From Streptomyces sp. NBC_00344 (GTDB taxonomy: Bacteria > Actinomycetota > Actinomycetes > Streptomycetales > Streptomycetaceae), in assembly GCF_036088315.1 (NCBI RefSeq), contig NZ_CP107996.1:744001-808000 (forward strand): a DNA stretch of 64,000 nucleotides. The letters are read 5' to 3'. Each line of letters opens with the position of its first letter. The stretch's first letter is position 1. Shown here piece after piece: positions 16,443-25,113 of this stretch. The position numbers and the translations under genes are program-made. A model generated the notes under the pieces. That model was given only the letters and a program-made list of their open reading frames with translations. It did no database searches and was not told the DNA's origin.

Positions 16443-17465
16443 TCACCTGCGGTTCGCCGAGATGGTCTCGCGGGCCGCCCTGATGCTCTCCTTGAGCGAG
16501 CCCATCGTGGCGAGTACGGCGGTGGGCTCGTAGCCGCAGTGCGCCATGCAGTTGGCGCATCGGTCGTCCTTGCCACGGCCGTAGGCGTCCCAGTCGGTCT
16601 CCTCGACCAGCTTCTTGTACGTCGTCACATACCCGTCGTTCATCAGATAGCAGGGACGCTGCCAGCCGAAGAGCGAGTAGTTGGGGATGGCCCACGCCGT
16701 GCACGGGAAGTCCACCTTGCCCTCCAGGAAGTCCAGGAAGAGCGGCGAGTGGTTCAGACGCCAGCGGCGCCTGTTGCCACCTGCGAAGGACTTCCTGAAA
16801 AGCTCCCTCGTCTGCTCCACGCCCAGGAAGTGCTCCTGGTCGGGCGCCTTCTCGTAGGCGTAGGCGGGCGAGATCATCATCTCGTCCACGTCGAGGTCGT
16901 CGTTGAGGTAGTTGAGCACCTCGATGATGTTCTGCGGAGTGTCGTTGTTGAAGAACGTGGAGTTGGTCGTGACCCGGAAGCCGCGCCTCTTGGCCTCCTT
17001 GATGGCCTCCACCGCCTCGTCGAACACCCCCTCCTTCGCCACAGACTCGTCATGCCGCTCACGAAGTCCGTCGATGTGCACGGTGAACGCGAAATACGGG
17101 GACGGCGTGAACTTCTCGATCTTCTTGCGCAACAGCATCGCGTTGGTGCAGAGGAAGACGTACTTCTTCTTCGCCACCAGCTGGCGGACGATTTCATCGA
17201 TCTGCGGGTGCATCAGCGGTTCGCCACCGGCGATGGAAACCATCGGCGCACCGGACTCGATGACTGCCCCGACGGCTTGCGCCACCGGCATACGCTGTTT
17301 GAGCACCCCCGCCGGATGCTGGATCTTCCCGCAGCCCTCGCAAGCGAGGTTACATGCGAACAGTGGTTCCAGCTCGACGATCAACGGGAACTTCTCGCGC
17401 TTGCGGAGCTTCTGTTCGAAGAGATAGGTCCCGACCCTGATGGTCTGGCGGAGCGGCATGGCCAT
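16443..17465 (-). CDS. hpnH: Adenosyl-hopene transferase HpnH (radical SAM)
   Basis: A 340-aa radical-SAM enzyme that joins the 5'-deoxyadenosyl group to diploptene to give adenosylhopane. The 4Fe-4S motif is CNLACEGC (Cys38, Cys42, Cys45). A C-terminal Cys-rich stretch CANCMAHCGYEPTAVLATMG is also typical. Start MAMPLRQTIRVGTYLFEQKL is that of the family; the ATG is preceded by a perfect GGAGGTGA that overlaps the hpnG stop codon. Cytosolic/peripheral. Confidence 0.96.
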   Translation of the reverse strand: MAMPLRQTIRVGTYLFEQKLRKREKFPLIVELEPLFACNLACEGCGKIQHPAGVLKQRMPVAQAVGAVIESGAPMVSIAGGEPLMHPQIDEIVRQLVAKKKYVFLCTNAMLLRKKIEKFTPSPYFAFTVHIDGLRERHDESVAKEGVFDEAVEAIKEAKRRGFRVTTNSTFFNNDTPQNIIEVLNYLNDDLDVDEMMISPAYAYEKAPDQEHFLGVEQTRELFRKSFAGGNRRRWRLNHSPLFLDFLEGKVDFPCTAWAIPNYSLFGWQRPCYLMNDGYVTTYKKLVEETDWDAYGRGKDDRCANCMAHCGYEPTAVLATMGSLKESIRAARETISANRR

Positions 17466-17470
17466 CTAGC

Positions 17471-18109
17471 TCACCTCCTGGGGAGCAGCAAAGAACGGTG
17501 CCATTCATAGAAAGCTGGGAGGACGGCACGGAGAACGCGGAATGCCGATATTCCACCGCGGACCGTCCCCATACGAACGAGCTCATGTTCTGGAGCGTCC
17601 ACGACCACTCGTACGGCCGCAACCGGGCGAGGTCCGGCCCCTACGGCACTCCAGAGCGTCGCCGCGGACTCCATGTCCACGGCGATAGCCCCTGTGGCAC
17701 GCAGCTGGGCCCTCTCCTGGCCGCGTACGACATGGTCTGATCCGGTCAGCGGACCGGTGTGCACGGTTCGCCCGGGCAGGGCGGCGGCGAGGGCCTCGGC
17801 GAGTACATCGGTGCCCACACAGGGCGTGACGCCTCTGACCCCCCTGGTCTCGTCGGCGACGATCAGATCCCCCGGATGCATCCCGGGTGAGAGACCGGCG
17901 CAGAAGCCCGAGGCGATGACCGCCGCGTCCCGCGCCGGACCGTCGCCGAGCGTGCGGGTGACCGCGTAGGCGGCCGCCTCTGGGCCCATCCCCGTGCGGA
18001 GGAAGGTCACCGGTCCCGGCGCACCGCTGCGGTCGCCGCCACGCAGGGCCAGCCTTTCGATACCCAGCGCGCAGGCGATCAGAAGCGGTGTGCTGTCGGG
18101 TTCTGTCAT
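17471..18109 (-). CDS. hpnG: Adenosylhopane phosphorylase/nucleosidase HpnG
   Basis: A 212-aa protein of the nucleoside phosphorylase superfamily, which removes adenine from adenosylhopane on the way to ribosylhopane/bacteriohopanetetrol. Family marks are the N-terminal LRTGMGPEAAAYAV, VIASGFCAGLSPGMHPGDLIVADE, and AIAVDMESAATL. Its ATG shares one base with the shc stop, and its stop overlaps the hpnH ribosome site, showing tight coupling. Length is within the hopanoid-associated range. Confidence 0.93.
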   Translation of the reverse strand: MTEPDSTPLLIACALGIERLALRGGDRSGAPGPVTFLRTGMGPEAAAYAVTRTLGDGPARDAAVIASGFCAGLSPGMHPGDLIVADETRGVRGVTPCVGTDVLAEALAAALPGRTVHTGPLTGSDHVVRGQERAQLRATGAIAVDMESAATLWSAVGAGPRPVAAVRVVVDAPEHELVRMGTVRGGISAFRVLRAVLPAFYEWHRSLLLPRR

Positions 18110-20109
18110 CAGTCCGCCCGGCGTGTTGCGGCGAAGGGTTCACCGTGGACGTACCGGCCCAGCGCGGTCAGCGGAAAGACCTGCCGGTACAGGTGGTAGT
18201 TGATCGAGAAGTCCCAGGGAAAGCCGGTGCCTGTGAAGTACGGCTCGTCCCAGGAGCCGTCCTCGCCCTGGGCCCCGGCGAGCCAGGAGACACCGCGTTC
18301 CACCGGTTTGTTGTCCCGCTCGCCCGCCGCCAGCAGCGCCAGGAGCGCCCACGCCGTCTGGGAGGCGGTCGAAACCCCGTGTCCTACCCACTCCTGCTGC
18401 TTGTAGGAACGAAGATCCTCGCCCCAGCCGCCGTCCTCGTTCTGCACGGACTCCAGCCATGCGACCGCCCGGCGGATCGCCGGGTGCGAGGTGCGCAGGC
18501 CGGCCGCGGTGAGTGCGGGAACGACCGAGCCGGTGCCGTAGATGTAGTTGACACCCCAGCGCCCGAACCAGGCTCCGTTCGCCTCCTGTTCGGCGAGCAG
18601 CCACTCGATGCCGCGCCGGGTGCGCGGGTCGTGTGCCAGTCCCTCGACGGCCAGCATCTCCACCACATGCGCGGTGACATCGGCCGACGGCGGGTCGATG
18701 ACCTCGCCGAAGTCACAGAAGGGGAGGCGGTTGGGGAAACCGCTGGTGTTGTCCGCGTCGAAGGCGCCCCAGCCCCCGCCCCTGGACTGCATACCGAGAT
18801 TCCAGCGCACCCCGCGCGCGATAGCGCCCTCCAGCCGGCCGGAGTCGGGCACCCGGACCCTGCGGAGGGCAAGGGCGACCTCCGCGGTGTCGTCGATGTC
18901 CGGGTAGTTGTCGTTGTGGAACTCGAACGCCCAGCCGCCGGGGGCCAGTCCGGGCCGGCGTACGGACCAGTCACCCGGCCGGTCGATCTCCTCACCCAGC
19001 ATCCACTCGGCGGCCTTGACCAGGGCCGGGTGGTCGGGACTCAGGCCGGCGTCGGCCAGAGCGATCGTGGCCAGGCAGGTGTCCCACACCGGGGACTGGC
19101 ATGCCTCGATCATGCGGGCGCCGTCCTCGCGCCAGATGGCGAACCGGTCGAGCGATTCGAGGCCGGCCCGCATCACGGGGTGGTCGATGTCGTAACCGAG
19201 GAGATGCAGCGCGATGACCGAGTACACCGCGGGCGGCTGAATTCCGCCCCAGCAGCCGTCGTTCTCCTGGCGCTCGATGATCCACCGGGCCGCAGCGTTC
19301 ATCGCCGTGCGGCGAAGTCTGCGGGGGGCGAATCTGTGGTAGACGTGCAGCGCCTTGTCGAGGCGCTGGAAGGCCCCGCTCCAACTCGCCATCGGGGCCA
19401 GTGGTTTCACCGGGTTGGGGTTGGCGGGATCGCTGTGCAGCTCGTTCAGCGCGAACGGAGCCGGACGCACCGGACGCTTCGCGGAGACCACCGTGAGCGG
19501 CACGATCGTCTGCCGCGCCCAGCAGCCGAAGTCGTAGATATTTAACGGGACCCACTTCGGGAGGAAGATGATCTCGGGTGGCAGCTCGGGCAGATCCTCC
19601 CACTTCCACCAGCCGAAGAGCGCCAGCCAGATCCGCGTGAACACCCGGCTCGCGGCGACGCCGCCGTTCTCACGGATCCACCCGGAGGCGAGTGCCATGT
19701 GCGGTGCGTCAGGGGCGTCACCGGCAAGCCGCAGGGCGACGTATGCCTCGACGGTGGTGGACAGTTCGCCGGGGCCCTCGAAGAAGGTGGCCCAGGTGCC
19801 GTCGGCACGCTGCTCGCCGCGGATGAAGCGACCTGCGGCCTGGGCGGTCCGTTCGTCGAGGATCCCGAGGAACTGCCTCAGCAGCAGATCCTCGGCGTCC
19901 ATGGTCACGTTTGTCTCCAGGTCGCCCTTCCACCAGCCCTGGGCGTCCTGGATGTCGAGCAGGTATCCGACGGAGCGCGCCGCGGCCCCCTCGGCGGCCT
20001 CGTGCACCGGGCCGCGGACGGGGGGAGGTGCGGCGGTCGCGGTTGTGTCACTGGCCGCGGTTGCGCGGGGCTCGATGGCTCCGGGGCTTCCGTCGGTCGT
20101 CGCTGTCAT
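18109..20109 (-). CDS. shc: Squalene--hopene cyclase
   Basis: A 666-aa monotopic membrane cyclase that converts squalene to hopene/hopanol. The proton-donating DxDD motif is DIDDTA (near residue 405), and several QW repeats are visible, such as QDAQGWWKGDLE, QENDGCWGG, QNEDGGWGE and QGEDGSWDE. The ATG at 20107-20109 is chosen because of GAAGGGGAAGCC upstream; the open frame continues 73 codons further but that part is not cyclase-like. Residue 189 is encoded by TTA (19543-19545), the only in-frame TTA I found in the window, pointing to bldA tRNA dependence. The stop shares one base with hpnG. Confidence 0.97.
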   Translation of the reverse strand: MTATTDGSPGAIEPRATAASDTTATAAPPPVRGPVHEAAEGAAARSVGYLLDIQDAQGWWKGDLETNVTMDAEDLLLRQFLGILDERTAQAAGRFIRGEQRADGTWATFFEGPGELSTTVEAYVALRLAGDAPDAPHMALASGWIRENGGVAASRVFTRIWLALFGWWKWEDLPELPPEIIFLPKWVPLNIYDFGCWARQTIVPLTVVSAKRPVRPAPFALNELHSDPANPNPVKPLAPMASWSGAFQRLDKALHVYHRFAPRRLRRTAMNAAARWIIERQENDGCWGGIQPPAVYSVIALHLLGYDIDHPVMRAGLESLDRFAIWREDGARMIEACQSPVWDTCLATIALADAGLSPDHPALVKAAEWMLGEEIDRPGDWSVRRPGLAPGGWAFEFHNDNYPDIDDTAEVALALRRVRVPDSGRLEGAIARGVRWNLGMQSRGGGWGAFDADNTSGFPNRLPFCDFGEVIDPPSADVTAHVVEMLAVEGLAHDPRTRRGIEWLLAEQEANGAWFGRWGVNYIYGTGSVVPALTAAGLRTSHPAIRRAVAWLESVQNEDGGWGEDLRSYKQQEWVGHGVSTASQTAWALLALLAAGERDNKPVERGVSWLAGAQGEDGSWDEPYFTGTGFPWDFSINYHLYRQVFPLTALGRYVHGEPFAATRRAD

Positions 20110-20209
20110 GGCTTCCCCTTCGTGCAGTGCTTCCTCTGCTGTGCTGGGGTCTCCGTCGGCCGGCACAGAAGGGTGCCGGCCGGCGACGCGATTTATCTGG
20201 CGATGGCGA

Positions 20210-21292
20210 TCATCTCTTCCGTACGACGACGAAGTCCGCGAGCGCGATGAGCTGCGCCCGTACGCTTTCCGGCATCTCGACCCCGGCAAGTGCCTCGATC
20301 GCGATGGCGTGCTGCCTTCGGGCCTCATCCGAGGTCCATTCCCGGCCGCCCGCTTCCTCGATCAGTGCCGCCCTCGCCGCGAACTCCTCCTCGGAGAAGG
20401 TGTCGAAGTCATTGCTCTTGGCATCCGCCGCGAGCAGCTCGCCCAGTCGCTCGGATGCCCGTCCGCCCGCCGCCAGCGCGGCGACGACCGGCAGGGACTT
20501 CTTCCGCTGGCGCAGATCACTCCAGGTCTGCTTGCCGGTGGCCTCCGGGTCTCCCCAGATACCGAGCAGATCGTCGACGGCCTGGAAGGCGAGCCCGAGG
20601 TGGTAGCCGTACGACTCGAGCGTGTCTGCCGTCCGGTCGTCCGCGCCGCCGAGCACTGCCCCGATGGACACCGCGCAGGCGAGCAGCGCACCGGTCTTGT
20701 TGCCCTCCATCTCCAGGCACTCCTCCACCGTCACCCGTTCCCGGTGCTCGTAGGAGATGTCCTGGGCCTGACCGTCGATCAGTTTCCGGCTCGCGGTGGT
20801 GAGCCTGCGCGTCGCGCGCCCGGCCTCCGCGGTTCCGAGCTCCAGCAGGATCTCGTTGGCGAGTGCGAAGAGCGCGTCTCCGACGAGAATCGCCTGGGCG
20901 GGCCCGTGCACCTTCCAGACGGTGTCGCGGTGGCGGCGCTGCTCGTCGCCGTCCATCAGGTCGTCGTGCAGCAGCGAGAAGTTGTGCACGAGTTCCACGG
21001 CCACCGCGCCGGGGACTCCGACCTCGGCCGCGGCCCCCGCGGCCTCCGCGGACAGCAGCGCGAGCGCCGGGCGTACTGCCTTGCCGCCGTCGCCGTCGGC
21101 GGGTCGGCCATCGGCGTCGATCCAGCCGAAGTGGTAGGCGGCGACGGTGTCCATGGGCGGTGCGAGCCGGTCAACGGCAGCACGCAGCACCGGTGAGGAC
21201 AGGGTCCGTCCGCGCTCCAGAAGCGCGACAATGTCGACGGTGTCTGCGGCCGGGGTCACAGGCTCTCCTCTTGTTCCAGTAGCAATGCTCAT
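20210..21292 (-). CDS. Polyprenyl diphosphate synthase (hopanoid cluster)
   Basis: A 360-aa trans-prenyltransferase. The first Asp-rich motif is LLHDDLMDGDEQRR, with the second at AVDDLLGIWGD; KAVRPALALLSAEAAG precedes the first. It most likely makes farnesyl diphosphate for the HpnD step, though chain length cannot be read with certainty. The ATG at 21290-21292 overlaps the hpnE stop by 4 bp (ATGA); a GTG 11 codons later is an alternative. A 100-bp gap separates it from shc. Confidence 0.93.
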   Translation of the reverse strand: MSIATGTRGEPVTPAADTVDIVALLERGRTLSSPVLRAAVDRLAPPMDTVAAYHFGWIDADGRPADGDGGKAVRPALALLSAEAAGAAAEVGVPGAVAVELVHNFSLLHDDLMDGDEQRRHRDTVWKVHGPAQAILVGDALFALANEILLELGTAEAGRATRRLTTASRKLIDGQAQDISYEHRERVTVEECLEMEGNKTGALLACAVSIGAVLGGADDRTADTLESYGYHLGLAFQAVDDLLGIWGDPEATGKQTWSDLRQRKKSLPVVAALAAGGRASERLGELLAADAKSNDFDTFSEEEFAARAALIEEAGGREWTSDEARRQHAIAIEALAGVEMPESVRAQLIALADFVVVRKR

Positions 21293-22677
21293 GCCGCCTC
21301 CTGAAGCGGATGATCGTGGGGACGCCCGAGTCCGGAGAGCGCGGCCCCTGCGGCGCTGAAGCCACTGCGCACGGCGCCCTCCATGGTCGCGGGCCACCCT
21401 GTGGCGGTCCAAGCGCCGGCCAGATAGAGGCCGGGGGCCCGGGTGCGGGCCCCGGGACGCAACAGTCCTACACCGGGTGCGGGCGCGAATGTGGCGGTCC
21501 GCTCCCGGGTGACGAAGAAGTCCTGCACACCGGCGCCGCGCGCGGCCGGCAGCAGCCGCTCGAGCTCCGGGAGATAGCGCGCACGCAGTACGGAGACGGG
21601 CTCGTCGATGTCGTCGTCGGCCGCGGACTGGGACAGCGCCAGATACTGTCCGCCGCCCTTGAGGCCCGAGGCCGCGGTCCTGTCGAAGACCCACTGGACC
21701 GGGCTGCCCAGCGCGGCGAAGAAAGGCCTGCGAAGCACCTGACGGTCGTACACCACATGGATGTTGAGGATCGGCGACGTGCCGATCTCCAGCAGCCGGC
21801 CGGCCTCTTCGAGCGCGCCTTCGGGAAGCAGCGCATGTGTCTCGCGCTGCGGCACTGCGAGCACCACGGCGTCGGCGTCGAGGTTCTCGCCGTCGGTCGC
21901 GACTCTCCAGCGGCCGTCGTCCGTACGGGAGACGCCTGTCGCCCGGGTCCGCAGTTCGGTGCGCACACCCGCGGAGTCGAGGGCCTTGCGGGCGAGTGTG
22001 TCGTGGAGGTCGCCGAGCGGCACCTGCGCCCAGCCGATGTCGGCGGCGCCGGCATCCGAGAGCAGACCGGTCTTGAAGACCATCGCCGCGAGTCCGAGTG
22101 AGGCATGGGGCGCGGTGGCGTTGAGCGTCGCCACACCCACCAGGTCCCAGAGGGCCTCGATGGTGCGGTCGGACTGGCCGTGCCGTCGGAGCCAGGTCGC
22201 GAAGTCGACCTCGTCCAGGGCCGGGTCGGTGAGATCGAGCCGGCGGAGTGCGAGCGCGGCCCGGCCGACACTTGCCCGCTCGGCGAGCGAGAGATGCGGG
22301 TAGGTGGCGAGACTCGCGGCCAGGTGGAGCGGTACGGGCAGCGCGCTGCGGCGCAGCCGTCCGAGCCGCGGCCCGCCGGGCGGCGCGACATCGAGCACGG
22401 GCACGTCGAGCCGGTCCTGCAGGGGTGCCAGCGCAGCCCCTTCGACCCGGTCGAGGAACCAGCGGTACGCCGTGCAGCAGCGGAGGTAGACATGCTGGCC
22501 GTTGTCGACGGTGAGCTCGCCGCGCCGGAAGGAGAACGCGAGTCCCCCCAGCCGCGGGCGCCCCTCGAGCAGCGTCACCTGCACCCCCGCGTCGGTGAGT
22601 TCCAGCGCCGTCGTGACACCCGCCAGGCCTCCGCCGACCACCACCGCGTGTGCGGGCCGCACGCCGTCGCCCCTCAT
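21289..22677 (-). CDS. hpnE: Hydroxysqualene dehydroxylase HpnE
   Basis: A 462-aa FAD-dependent amine-oxidase-fold enzyme that reduces hydroxysqualene to squalene. The Rossmann motif VVVGGGLAGVTTALEL is at about residues 13-28, followed by LEGRPRLGGLAFSF and NGQHVYLRCCTAY, all hallmarks of HpnE. The C-terminal FAD-contact LYLAGAWTATGWPATMEGAV is complete. I use the ATG at 22675-22677 with GGAGGAGG upstream rather than an in-frame start 11 codons earlier. HpnC, D and E together replace a classical squalene synthase. Confidence 0.95.
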   Translation of the reverse strand: MRGDGVRPAHAVVVGGGLAGVTTALELTDAGVQVTLLEGRPRLGGLAFSFRRGELTVDNGQHVYLRCCTAYRWFLDRVEGAALAPLQDRLDVPVLDVAPPGGPRLGRLRRSALPVPLHLAASLATYPHLSLAERASVGRAALALRRLDLTDPALDEVDFATWLRRHGQSDRTIEALWDLVGVATLNATAPHASLGLAAMVFKTGLLSDAGAADIGWAQVPLGDLHDTLARKALDSAGVRTELRTRATGVSRTDDGRWRVATDGENLDADAVVLAVPQRETHALLPEGALEEAGRLLEIGTSPILNIHVVYDRQVLRRPFFAALGSPVQWVFDRTAASGLKGGGQYLALSQSAADDDIDEPVSVLRARYLPELERLLPAARGAGVQDFFVTRERTATFAPAPGVGLLRPGARTRAPGLYLAGAWTATGWPATMEGAVRSGFSAAGAALSGLGRPHDHPLQEAA

Positions 22678-22804
22678 ACGCCCTCCTCCGCGGCTCCGCC
22701 GTCCGGGCACGGACGGCAGGCAGTTGAAGTCAGGGACGCGTCAGCTCCCGGGGAGGTTGCCTGCTGTCCGGACGCCGACGGCAGCCGAGGTACGTCGAGA
22801 GGCA

Positions 22805-23755
22805 TCAGGCGCGCCGCCGGGCAGTCTGGCGGGAGATGGATCTGGTGTCGAGCCCGGAGAGCCCGCGCACCGCGACATAGGCCTTTTCCCTGCTGGGCAG
22901 CGACACCCGGCCGCGCAGAACGGCCTCGGGGTCGCGTTCGATGCGGTCGAGAAGACGTCGGTAGATACCCGCCATGGCAGCCACGCAGGCACCGCTGCGG
23001 CGGTCGAGATGGGGCAGCAGCCGGTAGCCGTCGGCGAAGAGCGACCTGGCGCGGCGGACCTCGAAGTGCACCAGCCCGGCGAAGTCCGCACCCGGGGGCG
23101 GCGTCGCGCTGCGAAAGCCGTCGGAGCAGCCGAACTTCGCCAGGTCCTCGGCAGGCAGATAGGTGCGTCCGTTGCTCGCGTCCTCACGGACATCCCTGAG
23201 GATATTGGTGAGTTGCAGGGCGAGGCCGAGGGTGTCTGCGTACTCGGAGGCCCGGTCGGCTCCGGGCGCGCCGGTCCCCTCACCGAAGATGCCGAGCGAG
23301 AGCCGTCCGATGGCGCCCGCGACGCAGCGGCAGTAGACCTCCAGGTCGTCCCAGGTCTCGTAGGTCTCGCCGCGTACGTCCATCAGTACGCCGTCGATGA
23401 GTTCATCGAGGCCGCCGAGCGGGATGGGGAAACGGCGCGAGGCGTCCGACAGTGCCACCGCGACCGGGTCCGTGTCGTCCTCGTCGACTGATCCCCGGCG
23501 GATCCGTCCGAGGAGTTCACGAGTCGACTCCAGACGTGTCTGCTTGACATCGGGGGCCAGCTCGCCGTCCCCGATGTCGTCGACACGTCGCGAGAACGCG
23601 TACAGCGCGGACATGGCCTGCCGCTTGTCGGCGGGCAGCAGTCTGATGCCGTACGCGAAATTGCGGGCCTGCTGCCCGGTCACGGCCTCGCAGTAGGTGT
23701 ATGCGGCCGCTACGGGCCCGGATACCGGCGTCTGTCCTTCCACGGTCCGGCTCAC
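22805..23755 (-). CDS. hpnD: Presqualene diphosphate synthase HpnD
   Basis: A 316-aa head-to-head prenyl synthase that joins two FPP to presqualene diphosphate. Both substrate-binding motifs are present: RRVDDIGDGEL (about residues 56-66) and TNILRDVREDASNGRTYLP. The start shares ATGA with the hpnC stop (23752-23755). Length is typical. A 127-bp gap with no gene follows before hpnE. Confidence 0.95.
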   Translation of the reverse strand: MSRTVEGQTPVSGPVAAAYTYCEAVTGQQARNFAYGIRLLPADKRQAMSALYAFSRRVDDIGDGELAPDVKQTRLESTRELLGRIRRGSVDEDDTDPVAVALSDASRRFPIPLGGLDELIDGVLMDVRGETYETWDDLEVYCRCVAGAIGRLSLGIFGEGTGAPGADRASEYADTLGLALQLTNILRDVREDASNGRTYLPAEDLAKFGCSDGFRSATPPPGADFAGLVHFEVRRARSLFADGYRLLPHLDRRSGACVAAMAGIYRRLLDRIERDPEAVLRGRVSLPSREKAYVAVRGLSGLDTRSISRQTARRRA

Positions 23756-24684
23756 CCCTCTCTACGCGTTCCTCGCAAGACGGCTCCCACCTCGCGCAGC
23801 AGGCTGAGCTTGGTGGGCTTCGGCGGTCCAGGAAGTACGTCGAACCCGGCGGCGGCGACCGCCCGCAGGGCGGCGCTTCCGCCGGCCACGAACCCGGCGA
23901 GCAGCAGCTTGAGTCTGCCGTGGACGCTACCCACCAGGGGGGTGCCTTCATTCAGCAGTTCCCGGGCACGTCCGGCCTCGTGGGCGACGAGTGCGCGTAC
24001 CGGAGCGCCGGCGCTCGGCGCAGCCAGGTCCGCCTCCGAGACATGGAACCGCTTCATGTCCTGGACGGGAAGATAAATACGGTCGCGGCCGAGGTCCTCG
24101 GCGACGTCCTGGAGATGCTCGACGATCTGCAGGGCGGTGCAGACGGCGTCGGAACGCCGGATCCGCTCGGGGCTCGCGGTACCGGTGATCTGGAGTACCA
24201 GGCGCCCGACGGGGTTGGCGGAGAGCTCGCAGTATGCGAGGAGGTCCTCGAAGGTCTCGTAGCGCCGCACCTTCTGGTCCTGGCGGTTGGCCTCGAGCAG
24301 GGCCAGGAACGGCTCGGGCGTGAGCGCACAGCGGCGGACCGAGGGCTCCAGCGCGCGCAGGATGGGGTGGCGCGGCGCCCCGCCCGATCCGGGCCGCGCA
24401 CCGGGGAAGACACGGTGCAGGTCGGCCTCGACGGCGTCGAGCATGGCGAGGCGGTCACCGGCCGTCTCCGGTTCCATGCCCAGCAGCCGGGCTTCGGTGG
24501 AGGCGGACGCGAGATCGCCGTCACCGATGTCGTCGACGAGGCGTGCGTAGCCGTACACGGCCATCAGGTCGTCACGCCAGGCGCGCGGCAGGAAGAACGG
24601 GGCCACCGGAAAGTTCTCGTCGGCAGCCTTGTCGAGCGTCGTGCGCGCATGAGGATCGGTGCCCGCGTCCCCGATTCCCGTCAC
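23752..24684 (-). CDS. hpnC: Hydroxysqualene synthase HpnC
   Basis: A 310-aa squalene-synthase-fold enzyme that turns presqualene diphosphate into hydroxysqualene. Motifs: YARLVDDIGDGDL near residues 46-58 and VEHLQDVAEDLGRDRIYLP. DENFPVAPFFLPRAWR at the N-terminus is characteristic of HpnC. The GTG at 24682-24684 overlaps the stop of a 21-codon upstream ORF (GTGA), so initiation may depend on coupling. First enzyme gene of the hopanoid operon. Confidence 0.95.
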   Translation of the reverse strand: MTGIGDAGTDPHARTTLDKAADENFPVAPFFLPRAWRDDLMAVYGYARLVDDIGDGDLASASTEARLLGMEPETAGDRLAMLDAVEADLHRVFPGARPGSGGAPRHPILRALEPSVRRCALTPEPFLALLEANRQDQKVRRYETFEDLLAYCELSANPVGRLVLQITGTASPERIRRSDAVCTALQIVEHLQDVAEDLGRDRIYLPVQDMKRFHVSEADLAAPSAGAPVRALVAHEAGRARELLNEGTPLVGSVHGRLKLLLAGFVAGGSAALRAVAAAGFDVLPGPPKPTKLSLLREVGAVLRGTRREG

Positions 24685-24746
24685 CGCACATATCCAGGCG
24701 CGGGAACGGCGGAAGCGTCTCGGAGCTGGGACACGTCCGTTGCCAT
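24681..24746 (-). CDS. Possible 21-aa leader ORF coupled to hpnC
   Basis: ATG at 24744-24746 opens a 21-codon frame, MATDVSQLRDASAVPAPGYV plus Arg, whose TGA overlaps the hpnC GTG in GTGA. GGGAG lies about 10 nt upstream, a better ribosome site than any for hpnC itself. It could be a leader peptide that feeds ribosomes into hpnC. It may also be a chance frame, since codon use in so short a stretch proves little. Confidence 0.45.
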   Translation of the reverse strand: MATDVSQLRDASAVPAPGYVR

Positions 24747-25070
24747 TGCCGTCACATCTCCCGTTCTACACTGCCGACTCAATACATCCCTTTTCGGACA
24801 CGCCGCGCGGACCTTCGAGCAAGGTGGCGCCGTTGGCGGCGCGGGGTCGCCCCCGTCCTCCCCGCGAATCAGCACCGGTACAGCTTACGTTGTACAACTA
24901 CCAGCCTGTCGGCGGGGCACGGCGCGCATTGTTACAACAATTCAATCGTCGCCAACCTTCCCCACTCCGGAGGGACTTGACGATCACTTGACTCTTTCGG
25001 AGCAGCGGGAGGGCGGCCGGTATTCGCCGTGCCCGCCTTTGCGGCGGTCCGTACCACCGGCACAACGGCA
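24747..25070. promoter_or_regulatory. Upstream region of the hopanoid operon with two TTGT/ACAA palindromes
   Basis: A gene-free, unusually AT-rich stretch between the ABC exporter operon terminator and hpnC. It holds GTTGTACAAC (24889-24898, perfect) and ATTGTT-AC-AACAAT (24928-24941), centred 41 bp apart, i.e. about four helical turns. No convincing -35/-10 pair could be fixed. These are candidate regulator sites for hopanoid expression. Confidence 0.45.
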
Positions 25071-25098
25071 GGCCCCGCCGGACAACTCCGGCGGGGCC
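25071..25098. terminator. Strong hairpin terminator after the ABC exporter operon
   Basis: Perfect 12-bp arms GGCCCCGCCGGA/TCCGGCGGGGCC with a CAAC loop, 15 bp beyond the stop of the ABC ATPase gene. It separates the surface-polymer operon from the hopanoid operon on the same strand. Confidence 0.85.
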
Positions 25099-25113
25099 CG
25101 TGAAGCGAATCGG

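Noticed and set aside
20110..20328. A 73-residue extension of squalene-hopene cyclase
   Set aside because: It overlaps the polyprenyl synthase gene, is Ser/Arg-rich, and the ATG at 20109 has a good ribosome site.
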